Origin: Ramlibacter sp.
GTDB lineage: Bacteria > Pseudomonadota > Gammaproteobacteria > Burkholderiales > Burkholderiaceae_C
DNA: 37,644 nt
NCBI GenBank assembly: GCA_028291885.1
Contig: JAQGNJ010000299.1
Span: 1-37,644, forward strand
Direction: 5' to 3'
In this document: piece after piece, positions 1 to 7,585 of the stretch
Layout of the letters: each line of letters begins with the position of its first letter
Numbering within the stretch: position 1 is the stretch's first letter
Notes under the pieces: model-generated
What the model was told of the DNA's origin: nothing
The model's input: only the letters and a program-made list of their open reading frames with translations
Databases searched by the model: none
Position numbers and translations under genes: made by a program

Positions 1-972
1 GGCTGCGACCTGATCATCGAGGCCGTGTTCGAGAACCGCGAGCTGAAGGCGAAGGTCACGCGCGAGGCGGAGCCGCTGCTGGCGCCGGGCGGCTTCTTCG
101 CCAGCAACACGTCCACCTTGCCCATCACTGGCCTGGCGAAGGCGAGTGCGAAGCCGGAGAAATACGTCGGCATCCACTTCTTCAGCCCGGTCGACCGGAT
201 GAAGCTGGTGGAGATCATCCGCGGCAAGGCCACCGACGACGAGACGGTGGCGCGGGCCTATGACTACGTGCAGGCCATCGGCAAGATCCCCATCGTGGTC
301 AACGATGCGCGCGGCTTCTTCACCAGCCGGGTGTTCGGCACTTTCGTGATGGAGGGTGCGGCGATGGTTGGTGAAGGCATCCCCGCCGCGGTGGTGGAAC
401 AGGCGGGATTGCTGGCCGGCATGCCGGTGGGACCACTGGCCGTGCTGGACGAAACCGCCCTGTCGCTATCGGTGCACGTACTGGACCAGACCCGCGCCGA
501 CTTCCGGGCCGACGGCCGCACCTATATCGCGACGCCCGGCGAACTGCTGGTCGAACGCATGGTCAAGGAGTTCGACCGCAACGGCCGCGCGGCCGGCGCC
601 GGCTTCTACGACTATCCCGAGGAGAAAGGCGCGAAGAAATCGCTCTGGCCTCAGCTCAAGACCCTGTTCGAGAAACCGGGCGCGCAGTGGGACATGCAGG
701 AGCTGAAGGACCGCCTGCTGTACCGCCAGGCCGTGGAGACGGCACGCTGCCTGTCCGAAAACGTGCTGACCAGCGTGCACGACGCGAACATCGGCTCGAT
801 CTTCGGCATCGGCTTTCCGGCCTGGACCGGCGGCGCCATGCAGTTCATCTACGGCACAGGCATCGACGCGTTCATTGCGCGGGCCGAGGCGCTCGCAGGC
901 AGGCACGGCGCCGGTTTCGTCGTCACGCCCGCGGTCGGGGACGCCATCCGCAAATACCAGCCGGCCTGGTAA
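1..972 (+). CDS. 3-hydroxyacyl-CoA dehydrogenase, FadB/FadJ-type, C-terminal part (5' end outside window)
   Basis: Oxidises L-3-hydroxyacyl-CoA to 3-ketoacyl-CoA with NAD+ in beta-oxidation. The reading frame is open from base 1 and begins inside the NAD-binding domain (CDLIIEAVFEN). SNTSTLPI and GIHFFSPVDRMKLVEII follow; the latter carries the family's catalytic His and Glu. Two 3HCDH C-terminal domains come next (about residues 100-195 and 235-320), the second with GIGFPAWTGG. Two tandem C-terminal domains are typical of the multifunctional alpha subunit, so an enoyl-CoA hydratase domain is expected upstream outside the window. The TAA stop is at 970-972. The GTG at 25 is an internal valine and not a start. 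Function is confident; the choice between fadB and fadJ cannot be made from this fragment. Confidence 0.93.
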   Translation, partial: GCDLIIEAVFENRELKAKVTREAEPLLAPGGFFASNTSTLPITGLAKASAKPEKYVGIHFFSPVDRMKLVEIIRGKATDDETVARAYDYVQAIGKIPIVVNDARGFFTSRVFGTFVMEGAAMVGEGIPAAVVEQAGLLAGMPVGPLAVLDETALSLSVHVLDQTRADFRADGRTYIATPGELLVERMVKEFDRNGRAAGAGFYDYPEEKGAKKSLWPQLKTLFEKPGAQWDMQELKDRLLYRQAVETARCLSENVLTSVHDANIGSIFGIGFPAWTGGAMQFIYGTGIDAFIARAEALAGRHGAGFVVTPAVGDAIRKYQPAW

Positions 973-982
973 TCGCACCCAT

Positions 983-1055
983 GGGTCTGAGATGACCCTG
1001 ACGTGTGCGTAGGCGCCTTCCTACCTGATAAAGCGGCGCCCGCCGGGAACCCGGC
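983..1055. repeat. Three consecutive short inverted repeats in the intergenic gap
   Basis: The 142-base gap after the dehydrogenase contains GGGTC/GACCC (983-987/994-998), GTAGG/CCTAC (1009-1013/1020-1024) and a perfect GCCGGG-AA-CCCGGC (1042-1055). None is followed by a T-tract, so a classical intrinsic terminator is not supported. They could form a structured leader for the hydrolase gene at 1115, a terminator of other type, or be chance in GC-rich DNA. Confidence 0.4.
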
Positions 1056-1114
1056 AATGCCCAGCTTCTTAGCATCGTGGCCAGAACGCCGCTGTCCGGC
1101 GGCAAGGAAGTCAG

Positions 1115-1894
1115 ATGTTGTCTCAGAGCACTCTCAGGTCCGTGGTTCAGCCAGCGGTGCCCGCTTTCGACGCGTTGCGGCTGCCGCTACGCGCACTGCT
1201 CAAGCGCTGTGCCCCGTCTGCCCGGCGCGAAGGCGATTCCGTCATCTACCTGGGCCAGGGCCAGCCGGTCATCGTCTTTCCGGTGCTCGGTGGCGGGCCG
1301 GACAGCACGGCCCCGCTGCGCCGCATCCTCGACGATGCGGGCTTCGTGACCTACGACTGGGGCATGGGCGTGGACACCGGCCCGCGCGACCGCAACCTCA
1401 GCCGCTGGCTGCGCGACCTGGAGGAAAGGGTGATCGACGTCGCCGAGGCCGAGGGATCCGCCGTCACCCTGCTCGGGTGGAGCCTGAGCGGCATCTACGC
1501 CCGCGAGCTGTCCAAGCGGACGAATCCGCTGGTGCGCCAGGTGATCACGCTGGGCACGCCCTTCAATGCCAAGGCCGATGCGCATCTGCGCTGCCCGCTG
1601 CTGAAGGTGCTGGAAAGCGGCTACGGCAACCTGGCCGTCAACCTGCGTCACCGGCTGAGCCAGAGTCCACCTGTGCCGTCCACCTCGATCTACAGCAGGA
1701 GCGACGGCCTGGTGCCCTGGCAGCTGTGCCTGGAGAAGGAAACGCCGCAATCGGAGAACGTGGAGATCGACGGCGCAACCCACCGCGGGCTGCCGGCCCA
1801 TCCCAGGGCGCTGGAAGCGATCACGGACCGCCTGGCCCAACCCGAGGGCGAGTGGCGACCGTTCGGCGCGAAGAGCTCGCTCGCTTTCAACTAG
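1115..1894 (+). CDS. alpha/beta-hydrolase (esterase/lipase-like)
   Basis: Protein of 259 residues with an alpha/beta-hydrolase layout. The oxyanion-side strand is PVIVFPVLGGG (about 51-61). The nucleophile elbow is GWSLSG with Ser123, the acid is probably Asp197 in SRSDGLVPW, and the base His223 in GATHRGL. The elbow has Ser where most lipases have the second Gly (G-x-S-x-S-G). No signal peptide is evident, so the enzyme is probably cytoplasmic; the substrate is unknown. The ATG at 1115 is preceded by AAGGAAG at 1104-1110, which supports this start. It lies between a beta-oxidation gene and a MarR-type regulator, but neither adjacency defines a substrate. The catalytic triad assignment is by motif only. 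Confidence 0.82.
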   Translation: MLSQSTLRSVVQPAVPAFDALRLPLRALLKRCAPSARREGDSVIYLGQGQPVIVFPVLGGGPDSTAPLRRILDDAGFVTYDWGMGVDTGPRDRNLSRWLRDLEERVIDVAEAEGSAVTLLGWSLSGIYARELSKRTNPLVRQVITLGTPFNAKADAHLRCPLLKVLESGYGNLAVNLRHRLSQSPPVPSTSIYSRSDGLVPWQLCLEKETPQSENVEIDGATHRGLPAHPRALEAITDRLAQPEGEWRPFGAKSSLAFN

Positions 1895-1935
1895 CTCTCA
1901 CCGCATCGGACAGGCGCGGTCGGCCTGCCAGATAC

Positions 1936-1948
1936 TTGACTGAGGCAA
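1936..1948. promoter_or_regulatory. Putative MarR-type operator
   Basis: TTGACTGAGGCAA is a 13-base inverted repeat, TTG-x-CT-G-AG-x-CAA, with five of six pairs matching around G1942. It sits 25 bases before the chosen ATG of the MarR-GNAT gene and could also act as a -35-like element (TTGACT). MarR proteins commonly autoregulate through such palindromes, so self-repression is inferred. Confidence 0.5.
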
Positions 1949-1973
1949 CGATTTGCGGGAGCATCCGGGCCAG

Positions 1974-2912
1974 ATGCAGGCCCATGCAATTCCCGTCGCC
2001 CCCGCGCAGGTCAAGGCCGTGCGCGGTTTCAACCGCTTCTACACGCAGCGCATCGGGGTTCTGGCGCCTTACCTCGGAAGCGACCTGTCGCTGACCGAGG
2101 TCCGCGTCCTGTACGAGCTGGCGCACCGCAAACACCCGACCGCCAGCGAACTCGGACGCGACCTGATGCTGGACGCCGGCTATCTGAGCCGGATCCTGCG
2201 CCGCTTCCAGTCCCAGGGCTGGCTGGCCCGCACCACCTCCCCCGCCGACGCACGCCAAAGCCTGCTCGAACTCACCCAAGCCGGGCACGAGGCCTTCGCC
2301 CCGCTGCAGCAGCGCTCGCGCGACGAAGCGGCGGGTCTGCTGGCGCCGCTGGCAGCGCCCGACCGGACCCGCGTCATCGAGGCGATGAACACCGTCCACC
2401 GGCTGCTGGAGGCAGACGCCGTGCCGGCGCCTGCCGTGCAATTGCGCGATCCCCGCCCCGGCGACATGGGCTGGGTCGTGATGCAGCACGGCGAGGTGTA
2501 CGGCCGCGAGTACGGCTTCGACTGGGAGTTCGAAGCGCTGGTCGCCGACATCGCCGCCGGCTTCGTCAAGAACTTCAAGCCGGGCCGCGACAAGGGCTGG
2601 ATCGCCGAGATCGCCGGCGAGCGCGTGGGCTCGGTCTTCGTCGTCCAGAAGAGCGCAACGGTGGCGCAGCTGCGGCTCCTGATCCTGGCTGCCGGCGTGC
2701 GCGGCCAGGGACTGGGCGCACGGCTGGTCGACGAATGCATCGCTTTCGCGCGCTCGTGCGGCTACCGCAAGATGATGCTGTGGACCAACGGCCACCTGCT
2801 GGCGGCGCGCGCCATCTACAAGTCGCGCTGCTTCGAGCTCACCGCGAGCGAAAAATTCCAGGGCTACGGCAGGAAAGACCTCGTCGGAGAGACCTGGGAG
2901 CTCAGGCTCTGA
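1974..2912 (+). CDS. MarR-family regulator fused to GNAT acetyltransferase
   Basis: Two-domain protein of 312 residues. The N-terminal part (about 10-140) is a MarR winged helix: SLTEVRVLYELAH, then the recognition region AGYLSRILRRFQSQGWL and the wing containing SPADARQSLLELT. The C-terminal part (about 155-300) is a GNAT fold with the acetyl-CoA-binding loop VRGQGLGARLVDECIAFA and the late motif AIYKSRCFELTASE. This fusion is a known but uncharacterised architecture; it may couple ligand-controlled DNA binding with acetylation of a small molecule or protein. The ATG at 1974 is preferred over the TTG at 1953 because it is closer to the MarR core; neither has an ideal ribosome-binding site. 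The EamA exporter gene begins within about 40 bases downstream, so this protein may regulate that exporter. Confidence 0.88.
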   Translation: MQAHAIPVAPAQVKAVRGFNRFYTQRIGVLAPYLGSDLSLTEVRVLYELAHRKHPTASELGRDLMLDAGYLSRILRRFQSQGWLARTTSPADARQSLLELTQAGHEAFAPLQQRSRDEAAGLLAPLAAPDRTRVIEAMNTVHRLLEADAVPAPAVQLRDPRPGDMGWVVMQHGEVYGREYGFDWEFEALVADIAAGFVKNFKPGRDKGWIAEIAGERVGSVFVVQKSATVAQLRLLILAAGVRGQGLGARLVDECIAFARSCGYRKMMLWTNGHLLAARAIYKSRCFELTASEKFQGYGRKDLVGETWELRL

Positions 2913-2947
2913 ACGGCGCCCCGCCCGGGCGGTCCTCCAGGCTCCCC

Positions 2948-3853
2948 TTGCTGGCCGCGGCGGCTACCGGCGTCCAGGTGGGCGCCGCCATCGTCGCATC
3001 CCGCTTCGTGCTTGCCGAGATAGCGCCGCTCACTCTGGCGATGCTGCGCTACGCCATCGGCTTCCTGTGCCTGCTGCCCTTCACCTGGAGCGCGCTGCGC
3101 CGTGGAGCGGCGGGCAGCCGGCGCAGCGACTGGGTCGGACGCTCGTGGACGCACGACCTGCTGGCGATGGCGGCCCTGGGCGTCGGCCAGTTCGGCTTGC
3201 TGATCGCGCTTCTCAACTACGGCCTTCAGCACGTCGGCTCCGCGCAGGCCGCGGTGATCTTCAGCCTGTTTCCCCTGCTCACGCTCCTGCTCGCCGCAGC
3301 GCTCGGGCGCGAGAAGCCGACGCCGGTCCTGCTGCTCGGCGTCCTGCTGTCGGTCGCCGGCGTCGCGCTGTCGCTGCGGCCCAGGCTGGAACTTGCCGGC
3401 GCGAGCGGCGGCGGATGGTGGGGCGAACTGGCCGTCGTCGCGGCGGCGTGCACGGGTGCGCTGTGCAGCGTGCTGTACCGGCCCTACCTGCAACGCTATC
3501 CCACCGTACCGGTCTCCGCCTTCGCGATGCTTGCGTCGGTCGCCGTGCTTGCGCTGATGGCGCTCACCGAGGCCTGGCCGGCGCGCGTCGGCGCCTTGAG
3601 CACGCAGGCCTGGGCCGTGGTCGGCTTCATCGGTTTGTCGAGCGGCCTGGGCTACTTCCTGTGGCTGTATGCGCTCAAGCACGAGTCGCCGACGCGGGTG
3701 ACCGTGTTCCTGGCGCTCAATCCCGTGACCGCGGCGCTGCTGGGCGCCTGGCTGCTGCACGAGCCGCTCACCGCGTCGGCCGGCGGCGCGACGGCGCTGG
3801 TGGCCGCCGGCCTCTGGCTCGCGACGCGGACCGCGCCGCCGCGCCAACGATAA
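2948..3853 (+). CDS. EamA/DMT-family transporter
   Basis: Inner-membrane protein of about 301 residues with ten predicted hydrophobic helices and two EamA repeats (about 1-130 and 145-295). The second half has the typical LGYFLWLYAL and VFLALNPVTAALLGAWLLHEPLT. Members export metabolites or amino acids; the substrate here is unknown. The start is uncertain. No ATG lies near the first helix, so TTG at 2948 is chosen; it places the start directly at helix 1. A CTG at 2909, overlapping the MarR-GNAT stop and 8 bases after GGGAG, would add 13 residues including a basic N-terminus. The arrangement suggests co-transcription with the regulator. The 3' end overlaps the -10-like box of the next gene. 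Confidence 0.85.
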   Translation: MLAAAATGVQVGAAIVASRFVLAEIAPLTLAMLRYAIGFLCLLPFTWSALRRGAAGSRRSDWVGRSWTHDLLAMAALGVGQFGLLIALLNYGLQHVGSAQAAVIFSLFPLLTLLLAAALGREKPTPVLLLGVLLSVAGVALSLRPRLELAGASGGGWWGELAVVAAACTGALCSVLYRPYLQRYPTVPVSAFAMLASVAVLALMALTEAWPARVGALSTQAWAVVGFIGLSSGLGYFLWLYALKHESPTRVTVFLALNPVTAALLGAWLLHEPLTASAGGATALVAAGLWLATRTAPPRQR

Positions 3854-3854
3854 T
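3849..3854 (+). promoter_or_regulatory. -10-like GATAAT, 6 bases before the chromate transporter start
   Basis: GATAAT-CGGGCG-ATG. The spacing would put the transcription start at or next to the ATG, giving a leaderless mRNA. No clear -35 and no Shine-Dalgarno sequence is visible. The box contains the TAA stop of the EamA gene. The same arrangement recurs before the genes at 6111, 9028 (minus) and 20198. Confidence 0.45.
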
Positions 3855-3860
3855 CGGGCG

Positions 3861-4457
3861 ATGAGTTTTCCGCCCGCTGCGCCGGGGCCGGCCGGACCCG
3901 AGCCGCGGCCGCGACCCACATCCCTCACCGATCTGTTCGTTTCCTTCACCCTGCTGGCGCTGCAGGGCTTCGGCGGCGTGCTCGCCGTCGTCCAGCGAGA
4001 ACTGGTCGAGAAGAAGCGCTGGCTGACGCGCGAGGAATTCCTCGAGGAATGGGCGGTTGCGCAGATCATGCCCGGTCCCAACGTCATCAATCTCGCGGTG
4101 GTGATCGGCGACCGCTACTTCGGCATCCGCGGCGCCGTCGCCGCCCTGGCGGGCTTGCTCCTGATGCCGCTGGTCGTGGTGCTGGCGCTGGCGCTGATCT
4201 ACGCCGAGTTCGCCGGCAACCCGCAGGTCGCGAACGCCCTGCGCGGCATGGGCGCCGTTGCTGCGGGCCTGATCACCGCGACCGGGCTGAAGCTGGCGGG
4301 CGCGCTCAAGGGCCATCCGCTGGGCATCGCGCTGTGCGCCGTACTCGGCGTCTGCGCCTTTGTCGCCATCGCCTTGCTGCGCCTGCCGCTGGTGACCGTG
4401 CTGCTGGGACTGGGCGGCATCTCCTGCGTCCTGACCTGGCGAAAGCTCAGGCCATGA
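3861..4457 (+). CDS. chrA: Chromate transporter, half-subunit 1 (CHR domain)
   Basis: Membrane protein of 198 residues made of a single chromate-transporter domain. It has the FGGVLAVVQREL motif near residue 33, the WLTREEFLEEWAVAQ segment and the hallmark PGPNVINLA, followed by a GIRGAVAALAGLL helix pair. CHR proteins export chromate or related oxyanions across the inner membrane. Short CHR proteins work as pairs of homologous halves, and the second half follows at 4454 with an ATGA overlap, so a heteromeric transporter is inferred. No chrB regulator is adjacent, so the true substrate may be something other than chromate. The probable leaderless start is discussed with the upstream box. Confidence 0.9.
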   Translation: MSFPPAAPGPAGPEPRPRPTSLTDLFVSFTLLALQGFGGVLAVVQRELVEKKRWLTREEFLEEWAVAQIMPGPNVINLAVVIGDRYFGIRGAVAALAGLLLMPLVVVLALALIYAEFAGNPQVANALRGMGAVAAGLITATGLKLAGALKGHPLGIALCAVLGVCAFVAIALLRLPLVTVLLGLGGISCVLTWRKLRP

Positions 4458-5023
4458 CCGCGCTGAGCAGCAGCGACTGGCTGGACCTGTTCGCCCACTT
4501 CGCGACGCTCTCGCTTCTGTCCGTGGGCGGCGCGATCACCACGGCCCCGGACATGCATCGCTACCTGGTGGACACCCGGCACTGGCTGACCGACCCGCAG
4601 TTCAGCGCCTCGATCGCCATCGCGCAGGCGGCGCCGGGACCGAACGTGCTGTTCGTCGCGCTCATGGGCTGGAACGTCGGCCTGAACGCCGGCGGCCTGC
4701 CGCTCGCCGCCCTCGGGCTGGTGGTGGCGATGGTCGGCATCCTGCTGCCCAGCACCACCCTCACCTACATGGCCGCCAAGTGGGGCCAGGCGAACCGCGA
4801 ACTGCGCGCCGTGCGCGCCTTCAAGCAGGGGATGGCGCCGATCGTGGTCGCCCTTCTCGTCGCAACCGGCTGGATCCTGGCCACCGGCAGCAAGTACGAT
4901 GTACGCGACTGGCCGCTGTGGCTGGTCACCGGGGTGACGACGCTGATCGTCTGGCGCACCAAGCTGCACCTGTTGTGGCTGCTCGGCGCCGGCGCCGTGC
5001 TCGGATGGTTCGGCCTCGTCTGA
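4454..5023 (+). CDS. chrA: Chromate transporter, half-subunit 2 (CHR domain)
   Basis: Protein of 189 residues homologous to the preceding half: SVGGAITTAPDMHRYL, HWLTDPQFSASIAIAQ, PGPNVLFVAL, then several hydrophobic helices ending VLGWFGLV. ATG at 4454 overlaps the TGA of half-subunit 1 (ATGA), so the two are translationally coupled and probably made in equal amounts. FGG of the first half is SVGG here, a usual difference between the N- and C-type halves. The stop at 5021-5023 lies one base from the stop of the convergent minus-strand gene ending at 5025. Confidence 0.9.
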   Translation: MTALSSSDWLDLFAHFATLSLLSVGGAITTAPDMHRYLVDTRHWLTDPQFSASIAIAQAAPGPNVLFVALMGWNVGLNAGGLPLAALGLVVAMVGILLPSTTLTYMAAKWGQANRELRAVRAFKQGMAPIVVALLVATGWILATGSKYDVRDWPLWLVTGVTTLIVWRTKLHLLWLLGAGAVLGWFGLV

Positions 5024-5024
5024 G

Positions 5025-5231
5025 CTACTGGTCCAGCAGGTCGCCGCGGTAGAAGCTCCAGGCGCTGCCGTCGTGCAGGTAGAAGTGGCCGTCGGCGCAA
5101 AAGTCCTTGCCCGGAAAGAATTCGCGGTAGGCGCGCGGCACCAGCCGCACGAGTTGCTCGTCGCTCAGTTCGTCGAATTCTTCGGGCGTGATCGGTTGGC
5201 CGACCCGCAGTCTTCTAGCTTCCATGTTCAT
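5025..5231 (-). CDS. Small conserved-looking protein of unknown function
   Basis: Protein of 68 residues beginning MNMEARRLRVGQPITPEEFDEL; the mid-part DELSDEQLVRLVPRAYREFFPG is predicted helical, then CADGHFYLHDGSAWSFYRGDLL. No signal peptide or membrane helix is visible and I do not recognise the family. The start codon at 5231 overlaps the stop of the upstream Excalibur-like gene (ATGA), which strongly supports this start over longer upstream ones and implies coupled translation. An internal ATG at 5225 is an alternative. It may act with its coupled partner, but nothing in the sequence says how. Confidence 0.7.
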   Translation of the reverse strand: MNMEARRLRVGQPITPEEFDELSDEQLVRLVPRAYREFFPGKDFCADGHFYLHDGSAWSFYRGDLLDQ

Positions 5232-5524
5232 TTGCACCACTGCTGCTCGCAGGTCGTGCCCTCCCGGTTGCCTTGCGTGTTCATTCCGGGGCAACTCTGG
5301 ACGAAGAACTTCGCTTCGGCGCACGAGGTCATCTGCACGCAGGTGTTGCGGCCGTCGCAGGTGAAGAAGACGACGCCCTGGTCACCGCTGCCCGAGGAAG
5401 GCAGCGGCTGCTTTCCCGAGCGTTCCACCTCGGCCTTGCCATCGGCCCTGACCTTGGCTTCGTACTTGCCCCAGCCGTACCAGCCCAGGGCTGCAAGAAC
5501 AAGGATCAAGAGAATGTTCTTCAT
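5228..5524 (-). CDS. Excalibur-like small exported or anchored protein
   Basis: Protein of 98 residues. An N-terminal hydrophobic helix (about 3-18, ILLILVLAALGWYGW) is a signal anchor or uncleaved signal. A charged linker follows, and the C-terminal part FTCDGRNTCVQMTSCAEAKFFVQSCPG ends CEQQWC, the Cys-spaced frame of Excalibur domains. The usual calcium loop D-x-D-x-DG before the CE is replaced by NTQGNREGTT, so calcium binding is doubtful. GGAGGAG precedes the ATG; these bases sit in the loop of a perfect GCCGC/GCGGC repeat at 5528-5543. It is the first gene of an overlapping pair. Confidence 0.78.
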   Translation of the reverse strand: MKNILLILVLAALGWYGWGKYEAKVRADGKAEVERSGKQPLPSSGSGDQGVVFFTCDGRNTCVQMTSCAEAKFFVQSCPGMNTQGNREGTTCEQQWCK

Positions 5525-5577
5525 GCTGCCGCTCCTCCGCGGCCATTGTCCGTCGGCAAGGCCGCAATGCCGCCGTT

Positions 5578-5973
5578 TCAGGTCCGGATCGGCTCGCGCG
5601 CGTAGCTGATCGTCAACAGTTCCCACTGATGCCCGTCCGGCTCGTTCCAGTAGACGATCCTGCCGCCGTGCTGCGTGTCGACTTGCCCGTCGGCGGGTCC
5701 GTGCACGCTGCTGCGGTACGGGATGCCTGCCGCCCGGATGCGATCCAGGATGGCATCGAACGCCTGCGGGTCCACCCGGAAGCAGTAGTGGATCCTGGGC
5801 ACGTCGTCGGTCCACTGGTCGAAATCGAGGGTCAATCCGTCGTTCACGTACACGGGAGCGAAGGGCCCGATGCCGGTTGCGGACCACGGCACGCCCAGCA
5901 GCCCGGCGAGCAGCCTGGCCGCAGCCAGCTTGTCGCGGGACGGCACCATCAGGTGGTCGAGATGGATCGCCAT
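5578..5973 (-). CDS. VOC-family (glyoxalase-like) protein
   Basis: Protein of 131 residues with the vicinal-oxygen-chelate fold. The N-terminal strand has IHLDHLMVPSRD, with the first metal-ligand His. The middle is VYVNDGLTLDF and RIHYCFRVD. The C-terminal part has RIVYWNEPDGHQWELLTISY, where the Glu of WELLT is at the final metal-ligand position. Members include dioxygenases, glyoxalases and resistance proteins; the substrate cannot be inferred. ATG at 5973 has GAGGAG seven bases upstream, which decides the start. It diverges from the DUF3237 gene across a 137-base gap. Confidence 0.85.
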   Translation of the reverse strand: MAIHLDHLMVPSRDKLAAARLLAGLLGVPWSATGIGPFAPVYVNDGLTLDFDQWTDDVPRIHYCFRVDPQAFDAILDRIRAAGIPYRSSVHGPADGQVDTQHGGRIVYWNEPDGHQWELLTISYAREPIRT

Positions 5974-6098
5974 GGGCTCGCTCCTCGAGGGGTTGCTGAT
6001 CTCACGGGCCGTCGCAGGGAAGACCGTCTCGATTGTCTCCCCCGGAAACGACCCCGCCAAGAACCCCGGCGCGAGTGCGGACGCCCGATCACGCGGCC

Positions 6099-6104
6099 GA
6101 TAAT
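6099..6104 (+). promoter_or_regulatory. -10-like GATAAT, 6 bases before the DUF3237 gene
   Basis: GATAAT-CGCCGC-ATG, with no Shine-Dalgarno sequence. The geometry matches the box at 3849 and predicts a leaderless transcript starting at about 6111. Confidence 0.45.
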
Positions 6105-6110
6105 CGCCGC

Positions 6111-6578
6111 ATGACCGAACTGCCCGCTCCCCAACTCCAGTTTTTCGCCGACCTCGCCGTGCGGGTCGACAAGCCGCAGGAGGTCGGACGCTCGGCGCGC
6201 GGGCTGCGGCGGCTGATCCCGATCCTGGGGGGCGAAGCAAGCGGCGACGGCTGGCGCGCGCGCGTGCTGCCCGGCGGCGCGGACTTCCAGCTGGTGATCA
6301 CCGACACCCTGGCCGAACTCGACGCGCGCTACTGCCTCGAGACCGACGCCGGCGAGCTGATCTATGTGCAGAACCGCGCGATCCGCTCCGGCCCGCCCGA
6401 GCTGATGGCCAGGCTGGTGCGGGGCGAGCCGGTCGACCCGTCGCGGATCTACTTTCGCTGCAGCCCGAGCTTCGAAACCGCCTCGCCATCGCTGCAGTGG
6501 ATCACCGAGCGCATGTTCGTCGGCGCCGGCGCGCGCCATCCCGACCAGGTGGTGATGCGCTTCTGGCAGCTGGCCTGA
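6111..6578 (+). CDS. DUF3237-family protein
   Basis: Protein of 155 residues with the DUF3237 beta-barrel pattern: PQLQFFADLAVRV at the start, GGEASGDGWRARVLPGGADFQ in the middle, then ELIYVQNRAIRSG, RIYFRCSPSFETASP and the C-terminal RHPDQVVMRFWQL. This family is widespread in Burkholderiales and fungi and has no established enzymatic role; it often lies near aromatic or lipid catabolism genes. No signal peptide. ATG at 6111 is chosen because the conserved part begins directly after it and the -10-like box lies 6 bases upstream. The aldo/keto reductase follows 53 bases downstream on the same strand. Confidence 0.85.
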   Translation: MTELPAPQLQFFADLAVRVDKPQEVGRSARGLRRLIPILGGEASGDGWRARVLPGGADFQLVITDTLAELDARYCLETDAGELIYVQNRAIRSGPPELMARLVRGEPVDPSRIYFRCSPSFETASPSLQWITERMFVGAGARHPDQVVMRFWQLA

Positions 6579-6631
6579 CGCCGGCCGCTCCGGGTCACAA
6601 TGAGGGCTGATTTTTTTGCTGGAAAACTGAC

Positions 6632-7585
6632 ATGGATTACCGCACCCTCGGCCGTTCGCCGCTGAAGGTTTCGCCGATCTGCCTGGGCGGCAACGTGTTC
6701 GGCTGGACCGTCGACGAACGCACCTCCTTCTCGATCCTCGATGCCTGGCTGGACGCCGGATTCAACTTCGTCGACACGGCGGACGTCTACTCGCGCTGGG
6801 TTCCCGGCCACACGGGCGGCGAGTCGGAAACGATCATCGGCAAGTGGCTCAAGGCCGGCGGCAAGCGCGACCGGGTGATCATCGCCACCAAGGTCGGCAT
6901 GGACATGGGCGACGGCAAGGTCGGACTCAAACCGGCTTACATCCGCCAGGCCGTCGAGGATTCGCTGCGCCGCTTGCAGACCGACCGCATCGACCTGTAC
7001 CAGGCGCACCAGGACGACGAGTCCACGCCGCTGGAAGAGACGCTGGAAGCCTTCGGCGCGCTGGTCAAGCAAGGCAAGGTCCGCGTGATCGGCGCCTCCA
7101 ACTACAGCGCGCCCAGGCTGAACGAGGCGCTGGAGATCAGCCGCAAGCACGGGCTGCCGCGCTACGAAAGCCTGCAGCCGCTCTATAACCTGTACGACCG
7201 CGCCGTCTTCGAGCAGGAGCTGGAGCCGCTCTGCCGCCGGCACAACGTCGGCGTCATGAATTTCTATGCGCTCGCCGCCGGCTTCCTCACCGGCAAGTAC
7301 CGCTCGCCGGCCGACACGGCCAAAAGCGCCCGCGGCGAAAAGACGGTGGAGAAGTACCTGAACCCGCGCGGCCTGCGCATCCTGTCCGCGCTGGACACCG
7401 TGGCGGCCCGCACCCGCAGCAAGCCGGGCCAGGTCGCGATCGCCTGGCTGCTGGCGCGGCCCAGCGTCACGGCGCCGATCGCCAGTGCATCGTCGCTGGC
7501 GCAACTCGCGGAAATCGAGGCCGCCCTGCGCATCAAGGTCTCGGCCGAGGACATCAGGCTGCTGGACCAGGCTAGCGCGCAGTAG
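6632..7585 (+). CDS. Aldo/keto reductase
   Basis: NADPH-dependent oxidoreductase of 317 residues with a TIM-barrel fold. The catalytic tetrad is visible: Asp48 and Tyr53 in FVDTADVYSRW, Lys87 in IIATKVG and His126 in LYQAHQDD. The cofactor-binding C-terminus includes AIAWLLARPSVTAPIASASS. It resembles the YajO/YghZ-like class, which reduces aldehydes and ketones; the true substrate is unknown. The start at 6632 is preceded by GGAAAA. Its 3' end overlaps the 3' end of the convergent sirtuin gene by 14 bases (7572-7585). Confidence 0.92.
   Translation: MDYRTLGRSPLKVSPICLGGNVFGWTVDERTSFSILDAWLDAGFNFVDTADVYSRWVPGHTGGESETIIGKWLKAGGKRDRVIIATKVGMDMGDGKVGLKPAYIRQAVEDSLRRLQTDRIDLYQAHQDDESTPLEETLEAFGALVKQGKVRVIGASNYSAPRLNEALEISRKHGLPRYESLQPLYNLYDRAVFEQELEPLCRRHNVGVMNFYALAAGFLTGKYRSPADTAKSARGEKTVEKYLNPRGLRILSALDTVAARTRSKPGQVAIAWLLARPSVTAPIASASSLAQLAEIEAALRIKVSAEDIRLLDQASAQ

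Noticed and set aside
1003-2094. Plus-strand open frame overlapping the alpha/beta-hydrolase gene
   Set aside because: The hydrolase frame at 1115-1894 has the catalytic motifs and a ribosome-binding site. The other frame is Arg/Pro/Gly-rich with no motif.
2909-2911. CTG as the true start of the EamA gene
   Set aside because: It has GGGAG at 8 bases and would add a basic N-terminus, but CTG initiation is very rare. TTG at 2948 was preferred and the alternative is recorded.
3861-5023. A single chromate transporter gene broken by a frameshift
   Set aside because: Both halves have their own complete domain with PGPN motifs and an ATGA overlap, the regular layout of two-gene short CHR transporters.
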